Below are positions 1 through 4,268 of a DNA stretch of 10,452 nucleotides, piece by piece; the stretch's first letter is position 1, and each line of letters opens with the position of its first letter. A model generated the notes under the pieces. That model saw only the letters and a program-made list of their open reading frames with translations. It had not been told where the DNA came from and did no database searches. The stretch covers positions 10,207 through 20,658 of the forward strand of contig PLJQ01000363.1 in the NCBI GenBank assembly GCA_003140275.1, in the 5' to 3' direction. The stretch is from Limisphaerales bacterium (GTDB lineage Bacteria; Verrucomicrobiota; Verrucomicrobiia; Limisphaerales; PALSA-1396). Both the position numbers and the translations under genes were made by a program.

Positions 1-28
1 TTGACATTTTTTTCGGACCAGCTAGAAT
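1..28 (+). promoter_or_regulatory. sigma70-type promoter of purC
   Basis: A perfect -35 box TTGACA lies at 1-6 and a -10 box TAGAAT (5 of 6 to consensus) at 23-28, with a 16-base spacer. The transcript would start near 35, leaving a leader of only about 25 bases before the purC ATG at 60. There is no Shine-Dalgarno-like AGGAGG before that ATG. The -35 box touches the window edge, so upstream elements cannot be seen. Confidence 0.7.
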
Positions 29-59
29 ACGCCTCGCCTCTTCCCTGTAAAATTTCATC

Positions 60-980
60 ATGACCCCTGAACTTCTCGATTCCGTCCTCTTACAAACTGA
101 CTTCCACGATCTCCCCCTTCACGCCAGCGGCAAGGTGCGTGACGTGTACCGCGTCGGCGACCAGCAACTGCTTTTCGTCGCCACCGACCGCATCTCCGCC
201 TTCGACGTCATCATGCCCAACGGCATCCCGCGCAAAGGCGAAGTGCTCACGCAGATTTCGCACTTCTGGTTTGAGAAATTTGCCACGCTGGTGCCCAATC
301 ATCTGCTCGCCGACGCGAATGAACCGCTGAACATTCCTGCGCTTGCCGGTCTGCCCGCCGCGCAACTCACCGACCTGCACCGCCGCTCCATGCTCGTCAA
401 AAAGGCCAAACCCCTCGCCATTGAATGTATCGTGCGCGGCTACCTTTCAGGCAGCGGCTGGAAGGAATACAAAAAAACGCAGACCGTCTGCGGCATCAAA
501 CTCCCTGCCGAGCTGACCGAGTCCGCCGAGTTGCCCGAACCCATCTTTACACCCTCCACCAAGGCCGAAGCCGGCCACGACGAAAACATTGCCTTCGACG
601 AGGCCGTGAAGATCGTCGGCAAGGAAATCGCCGCCAAAGCGCGTGATTTGAGCCTGAAGATTTACCAAGCCGCTCGCGACTACGCCCGCCAGCGCGGCAT
701 CATCATTGCCGACACCAAATTCGAGTTCGGCCTGCACGACGGCCAGCTCCTCCTCATTGACGAAGTCCTCACGCCGGACTCCTCCCGCTTCTGGCCCGCC
801 GACCAATACGCGCCCGGTCGCGGCCAGCCGAGCTTCGACAAACAATTCGTCCGCGACCACCTCGAAACCCTCGACTGGAACAAAACCCCGCCCGGCCCGC
901 AACTCCCCACCGATGTGGTCAACAAGACTAGCGCGAAGTATTTGGAAGCGTATGAAAAGCTGACGGGAAAGCAGTTGTGA
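60..980 (+). CDS. purC: phosphoribosylaminoimidazole-succinocarboxamide synthase (SAICAR synthase)
   Basis: This cytosolic enzyme of de novo purine synthesis joins CAIR and L-aspartate with ATP to give SAICAR. At 306 residues it fits the longer bacterial/fungal-type PurC. Visible family landmarks, in order, are GKVRDVY (24-30, nucleotide-binding loop), ATDRISAFDV (41-50), the signature with KPLAIECIVRGYLSGSGW (117-134), PIFTPSTKAEAGHDENI (161-177), IADTKFEFG (216-224) and LIDEVLTPDSSRFWP (232-246). All the blocks I know from the family are present, so the gene looks intact. The ATG at 60 is supported by the promoter at 1-28 and by homology starting within about 20 residues. No other purine gene is visible in the window. 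It appears to be transcribed alone, with a candidate terminator behind it. Confidence 0.97.
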   Translation: MTPELLDSVLLQTDFHDLPLHASGKVRDVYRVGDQQLLFVATDRISAFDVIMPNGIPRKGEVLTQISHFWFEKFATLVPNHLLADANEPLNIPALAGLPAAQLTDLHRRSMLVKKAKPLAIECIVRGYLSGSGWKEYKKTQTVCGIKLPAELTESAELPEPIFTPSTKAEAGHDENIAFDEAVKIVGKEIAAKARDLSLKIYQAARDYARQRGIIIADTKFEFGLHDGQLLLIDEVLTPDSSRFWPADQYAPGRGQPSFDKQFVRDHLETLDWNKTPPGPQLPTDVVNKTSAKYLEAYEKLTGKQL

Positions 981-1021
981 TTTTTGCGCCAATCACACCC
1001 GTTGCCAGAGGTTAATTTGGT

Positions 1022-1060
1022 TGAGATATTTTCAAGCCCAACCGATCTCACAATTTTTTT
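1022..1060 (+). terminator. candidate weak intrinsic terminator after purC
   Basis: A 6-bp inverted repeat (TGAGAT at 1022-1027, ATCTCA at 1045-1050) with a 17-base loop is followed by a run of seven T at 1054-1060. Its position about 40 bases after the purC stop suits a terminator. The stem is short and AT-rich and the loop is long, so the call is weak. Confidence 0.3.
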
Positions 1061-1092
1061 ACACTTGTTCTCTTGTATGCCTTGGCGCCAGG

Positions 1093-1148
1093 TCGAATAC
1101 TTTTACCGTTCCAGATATAATGTGTCACCATGTTGACACGGTAAAAGT
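1093..1148 (+). promoter_or_regulatory. promoter embedded in a nested dyad (operator-like)
   Basis: A perfect -10 box TATAAT lies at 1116-1121. The best -35 with a 17-base spacer is poor (TCGAAT, 1093-1098), so the promoter may need an activator. Two inverted repeats surround it. The outer one is a perfect 11-bp pair, ACTTTTACCGT (1099-1109) and ACGGTAAAAGT (1138-1148). The inner one is GTGTCA (1122-1127) and TGACAC (1134-1139). With a start near 1128 the left arms would not be in the RNA, so a DNA-binding regulator is more likely than an RNA hairpin. The right outer arm ends eight bases before the ATG at 1157. Confidence 0.45.
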
Positions 1149-1156
1149 GACGGCCT

Positions 1157-2500
1157 ATGAAAACAAAAATCATCCTCTGGAGCGTTGTTTCGGTTTTGAC
1201 GGCTGGCATCGCCGCTGACGCTTCGCTAAAAGGCGGTGACCCAGAAAAGGCTCAAGAATCTGGCCGCCCGCAAGTCATCACTTTGAGCGACGGCACGAAG
1301 CTGACGCTGCTGGGCACAACTTTTGGTTATCGCCACGCCCCACCGCATTCTGAAAAACTTGGCACCCGGAACTGGATTAACACCGCCAGCAACTCCACCG
1401 TTGTCTGGATTCAAACGGAACACAAACCGGAACAGTGGCCTAGTTATGAATTGCTGATTTCCGATCAACCGAACACGGCCTGCGTCAACATCGAGCAAAG
1501 CCATCCTTCGACGCATGTTAAAGATGGCGTGGACATTCATGGCTTCGCATTGAATGCGTTTCCACGCTGGGACAAGGAAACAGTTTTGCGTGTCAGGCCG
1601 TATCGCGGGAGCGTTTCCAAGGAGCAATTTGTCATTACCAATCCGACATCCAGCTCATTTCCGAATTGGGTCCCGAAGCCACTACCGGATACGCAAACCG
1701 ATGGCGATCTCGAGGTGACGCTCACCAAACTTATTGCCGGCGCGCCAGCGCCTTACCGTCAAGGCAGCGACCATCCGCCGACCACCGATCCGGCGAACCA
1801 ATGCGTCCACCTCGATTTCGATTTCCGGCAAAACGGCCAGTCAACTACCAACTGGCATCCTTGGCCCGTCAGAACCTCTGATGCGTTTGGAAATCAGGTT
1901 CGCGGTTTGATTTACGATTACCCTACGAACGGTATTAACCCTACCTATCCAGATCGTATTCACCCTTCTTTTCCGCCTCAGACCGATGGATATTTTTATC
2001 GGCCAGGTTTGTGGCCGGATGAGCCGGCGTGGAAAGTGCGGATGGAATTTATCCGCCGGTCGGGTTTTAGTGACGATGAAATTGTCACGTTCACCAACCT
2101 TCTCGTCCGTCCGGGCAGCCAGCAGGACGCGGACGATGAATGGACGTGGGATGCGAGCAATACCAATTTTACTGTCATTGCCCAAGCCAAGGTTAACGCA
2201 GTGAATTTGAAATTACTGCCGCCCTTACTGTCTCCGTATCCATATCAAGCTGGCCGAAAACGCATCAGTGTCATCATCCATGCCGATCCCAATTTCAATC
2301 CGCAAGGAATGAACCTGACGTTGTTGCAAGCGACCGATGATCAAGGGCGCGCTATTTGGAGTACATTTTCGCCTGGAGGATGGGCAGGCCATTACAATCT
2401 TGAATTTATAGACCCTCCCGATACCAAAACCTTGAGCTTGAAGCTGGCATTACACAAAAGCCGGTTCGTAGAATTCACCGTCAAACCGACAAAGCAGTGA
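1157..2500 (+). CDS. secreted protein of unknown function
   Basis: I do not recognise a named family for this 447-residue protein. The N-terminus (MKTKIILWSVVSVLTAGIAADA) has a Lys-rich start, a hydrophobic core and an A-D-A site, so signal peptidase I would plausibly cut after about residue 22. The mature part has no further membrane segment and is rich in Pro, Trp, Asn and Thr with alternating hydrophobic residues, as in beta-sandwich exported proteins. Phrases such as LTLLGTTFGYRH near the N-terminus and DLEVTLTKLIAG in the middle resemble hypothetical exported proteins I associate with Verrucomicrobiota. That resemblance is from memory only. The ATG follows the dyad promoter and gives a clean signal peptide; no good ribosome binding site is visible. 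Its stop overlaps the start of the recombinase gene by four bases. Confidence 0.75.
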   Translation: MKTKIILWSVVSVLTAGIAADASLKGGDPEKAQESGRPQVITLSDGTKLTLLGTTFGYRHAPPHSEKLGTRNWINTASNSTVVWIQTEHKPEQWPSYELLISDQPNTACVNIEQSHPSTHVKDGVDIHGFALNAFPRWDKETVLRVRPYRGSVSKEQFVITNPTSSSFPNWVPKPLPDTQTDGDLEVTLTKLIAGAPAPYRQGSDHPPTTDPANQCVHLDFDFRQNGQSTTNWHPWPVRTSDAFGNQVRGLIYDYPTNGINPTYPDRIHPSFPPQTDGYFYRPGLWPDEPAWKVRMEFIRRSGFSDDEIVTFTNLLVRPGSQQDADDEWTWDASNTNFTVIAQAKVNAVNLKLLPPLLSPYPYQAGRKRISVIIHADPNFNPQGMNLTLLQATDDQGRAIWSTFSPGGWAGHYNLEFIDPPDTKTLSLKLALHKSRFVEFTVKPTKQ

Positions 2501-3417
2501 ACACGCTCGTCGAAGATTTTCTGCAATACCTGCGCCACGAACGCGGCCAGGCGGAGCACACGCAGAAAACTTACGCTGGGTTGCTGAATCGTTTCGTTGC
2601 GTGGGCAGGCGGGCAGAAAATCACCGACTGGAAACAGGTCGAATTGAAACATCTCATGGCGTTCCTTCAGCGCGAGCGCGAGCGGACATTGGCGAACGAG
2701 GAGAAGGATTCGACGCGCCGGTTGAGCAGCGAGAGCGTGTATTTGCAAATCGCCGCCTTGCGCGCGTTTTACAATTTCGCCGAGACGGAAAAACTTTTGC
2801 CCGCCAATCCCGCCGAGCATCTCTCGCTCCCCAAACGCTGGAAGCGACTGCCCAAATCGCTGACGAATGACGAAATTGCCAAGCTCCTCGCGTCCGAAGA
2901 ACCCGCCACGCCTGCCGCGCTTTGCGACCAGGCCGTACTCGAGCTCGCCTACGCCTCCGGCCTGCGGCTCGCCGAGTTATGCGGCTTACGGCTGGAGCAG
3001 CTTCATCTGGATGCCGGTTTCATCAACGTCATCGGCAAGGGCAACAAGGAACGCGTTGTTCCGGTCGGCAGCAAGGCCGTCGAAGCATTGAATTCCTACC
3101 TCGCCGCCGGACGCCCGAAGCTCGTCACACCCAAATCACCGGGGAATGTTTTCTTGAACAAACGCGGCACTAAATTCGCCACCGTCACGCTCTGGCTGCG
3201 GATCAAGCACCGCGTTAAGCGCACCGGCATCCCGCGCAACATTACGCCGCACATGCTGCGACACAGCTTCGCCACGCATTTGATGGAGCACGGCGCCGAC
3301 TTGCGCGTGATCCAGGAACTCCTCGGCCACGCCAGCATCGGCACCACGGAAGTTTACACCCACGTCGCCAGCCAAAGATTGCGCGAGGTGCATCGGAAGT
3401 TTCACCCGCGCGGCTGA
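2497..3417 (+). CDS. xerD: XerC/XerD-family tyrosine recombinase
   Basis: This is a site-specific recombinase that cuts and rejoins DNA through a 3'-phosphotyrosine link; Xer proteins usually resolve chromosome dimers at dif. It has 306 residues, normal for the family. The N-terminal SAM-like core-binding domain covers about 1-110 and the catalytic domain about 120-300. The full catalytic set is visible: R157 (SGLRLAEL), K181 (GKGNKER), H252 and R255 (PHMLRHSF), H278 (LGHAS) and Y287 (EVYTHV). The ending RLREVHRKFHPRG favours the XerD side of the family, but XerC cannot be excluded. The start is GTG at 2497, inside the stop of the preceding gene (GTGA overlap), so translation is probably coupled. 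No phage or integron genes flank it, which supports a housekeeping Xer over an element-borne integrase. Confidence 0.92.
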   Translation: MNTLVEDFLQYLRHERGQAEHTQKTYAGLLNRFVAWAGGQKITDWKQVELKHLMAFLQRERERTLANEEKDSTRRLSSESVYLQIAALRAFYNFAETEKLLPANPAEHLSLPKRWKRLPKSLTNDEIAKLLASEEPATPAALCDQAVLELAYASGLRLAELCGLRLEQLHLDAGFINVIGKGNKERVVPVGSKAVEALNSYLAAGRPKLVTPKSPGNVFLNKRGTKFATVTLWLRIKHRVKRTGIPRNITPHMLRHSFATHLMEHGADLRVIQELLGHASIGTTEVYTHVASQRLREVHRKFHPRG

Positions 3418-3421
3418 CCTG

Positions 3422-3494
3422 TTGTAGCGGCAGTCTGCGACCGCCGGTTTCTTTCAATGAAGCGGTGCGCGGCGGTTCTCGACCGCTGCGACAA
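3422..3494. repeat. 73-bp palindromic REP-pair-like element
   Basis: Arms 3422-3446 and 3470-3494 pair at 18 of 25 positions around a 23-base spacer. The left arm is itself a small hairpin (CGGCAGTC, TGC, GACCGCCG). The right arm holds a second one (GCGGT, TCTCG, ACCGC). The element begins four bases after the recombinase stop and ends two bases before the Dabb stop on the other strand, so it fills the convergent gap and could act as a two-way terminator. It has the same size and layout as the elements at 4039, 6515 and 6893. Confidence 0.75.
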
Positions 3495-3496
3495 CT

Positions 3497-3796
3497 TCAC
3501 TCAAAATCGTAAACCGTGACTTTCTTGACGAGCGGCTTCAACACTTTCTCGACAAACTCGACGTGCAGCGGATGCGTCTGATAATCGTCCTGCGCCTGCT
3601 GGTCAGCAAACACGAGGTTCAGGGCGACCTGATAAGATTGCTCCACCACGGGTCGGTGGCTCGGCACCATCCTGCCCGCGTGGAATTGCAGAACGCCGGG
3701 GATCGGCCTGAGATATTTGTTCATCCCGGCAAGCAGTTCAGCGGCGGCTTTGGGATTGGCGGGATCGGTCCAGAAAATAACGACGTGTGAAAACAT
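3497..3796 (-). CDS. Dabb (stress-responsive A/B barrel) domain protein
   Basis: This small cytosolic protein of 99 residues is a single Dabb domain, a dimeric ferredoxin-like alpha-beta barrel. The family opening is present: MFSHVVIFW with His4, the usual 'hvVlFk' strand. So are a central IPGVLQFHAG strand and the typical Y-x-x-HPLHVEFV segment near residues 77-86, followed by the last strand VKKVTVYDF. Domains of this kind occur in stress-induced plant proteins, polyketide cyclases and many bacterial proteins of unknown role, so no substrate can be assigned. The ATG at 3796 is the natural start because the domain begins at residue 1; no ribosome binding site is seen. The gene is transcribed toward the recombinase. 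Upstream lies decayed mobile DNA rather than a partner gene. Confidence 0.85.
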   Translation of the reverse strand: MFSHVVIFWTDPANPKAAAELLAGMNKYLRPIPGVLQFHAGRMVPSHRPVVEQSYQVALNLVFADQQAQDDYQTHPLHVEFVEKVLKPLVKKVTVYDFE

Positions 3797-3894
3797 GGTT
3801 TTTGGTTTGTGTTAATTGTTCGCGGCGGATTCTGTTGAAGCGCCGAAAACCTGCAAGGGGGAAATGCGAGCCACTGAACTGTCACAAAGGTGAT

Positions 3895-4023
3895 CTAAGC
3901 TTTTGCGCAAGTCATTGAAACTGTGCAAATCCGAATTCCGAAATGAACCACAGCGTCGTCTTGGTAGTATTCACGTGGCAGACGCGGCAGATAAAATGAC
4001 CGATTGAAGCTCGCCTCTTTCAT
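3895..4023 (-). pseudogene. N-terminal stub of a probable REP-associated / IS200-like (Y1) transposase
   Basis: Read on the minus strand from an ATG at 4023, this gives 42 codons to a TAG at 3895-3897. Residues 10-27 read FYLPRLPREYYQDDAVVH, which I recognise as the opening of REP-associated tyrosine transposases common in Verrucomicrobiota (usually '...LPRLPREYYQ-DAVVHWT...'). After about residue 28 the similarity stops (GIRICTVSM...), and the catalytic HUH histidines and tyrosine that should follow are absent. The gene is therefore truncated and cannot be active. It starts only 16 bases from the palindromic element at 4039, the type of DNA such enzymes act on. The family call is from memory of the motif and needs a database search. 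Confidence 0.5.
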
Positions 4024-4038
4024 GGCGGCGACGGAATG

Positions 4039-4110
4039 GTAGCAGCCGACGTAAGGAGGCTCTATCTGAAAAATGAGGAATAGAATGAGCCTTGTGACCT
4101 CGGCTGCTAC
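4039..4110. repeat. 72-bp palindromic REP-pair-like element
   Basis: Arms 4039-4062 and 4087-4110 pair at 20 of 24 positions, the outer 11 perfectly (GTAGCAGCCGA with TCGGCTGCTAC), around a 24-base spacer. Each arm also contains AGCC and GGCT that can form its own small hairpin. The element lies between the transposase stub at 3895-4023 and the IS66-like stub at 4107-4268, and its right end covers the stop codon of the latter. Its layout matches the elements at 3422, 6515 and 6893, although the sequence differs. Confidence 0.75.
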
Positions 4111-4268
4111 GAAAGCGAGGAGGTTTGCGTCCGTCGCCTGCGCCCGCGCCGGTTTTTCGCGAAGCCGTGAATGTCCTTTTCCCCGGAACGGAGGAAATCC
4201 AGAAAGTCAACACCCATGTATTTGCAGGCTTGGCAGACGCTCAGGAGGACTGTTTCTCCGCCGTTTGG
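4107..4268 (-). pseudogene. C-terminal remnant of a second IS66-like transposase
   Basis: In a frame different from the long gene beside it, the minus strand encodes 53 codons ending at a TAG (4107-4109). It includes VLLSVCQACKYMGV followed by FLDFLRSGEKDI and a basic tail NRRGRRRRTQTS. This lines up with the end of the transposase domain in the 994-codon gene (RLLGVAQSCRF, FLGFLRSGLQDV, then CRRRRSSS). It is therefore a homologous C-terminus without the rest of its gene. No start codon or DDE residues belong to it. One counted line (4141-4200) is 37/60 GC, like the 5' third of the fusion gene and unlike the adjacent transposase domain. It overlaps the last 28 bases of that gene in another frame, and its stop lies within the palindrome at 4039-4110. 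Confidence 0.7.

Noticed and set aside
2497..3417. Phage or integrative-element integrase
   Set aside because: Length, complete Xer-like motifs and the HPR ending fit a housekeeping Xer recombinase. No attachment-site duplication, tRNA or phage gene is nearby.
3422..4110. CRISPR-like array
   Set aside because: The two elements here differ in sequence, are over 500 bp apart and are large inverted repeats, not short direct repeats with regular spacers.
3971..4213. 80-codon open frame on the minus strand
   Set aside because: It runs across the palindrome at 4039-4110 and is in a different frame from the two recognisable remnants (3895-4023 and 4107-4268). Its product shows no family features.
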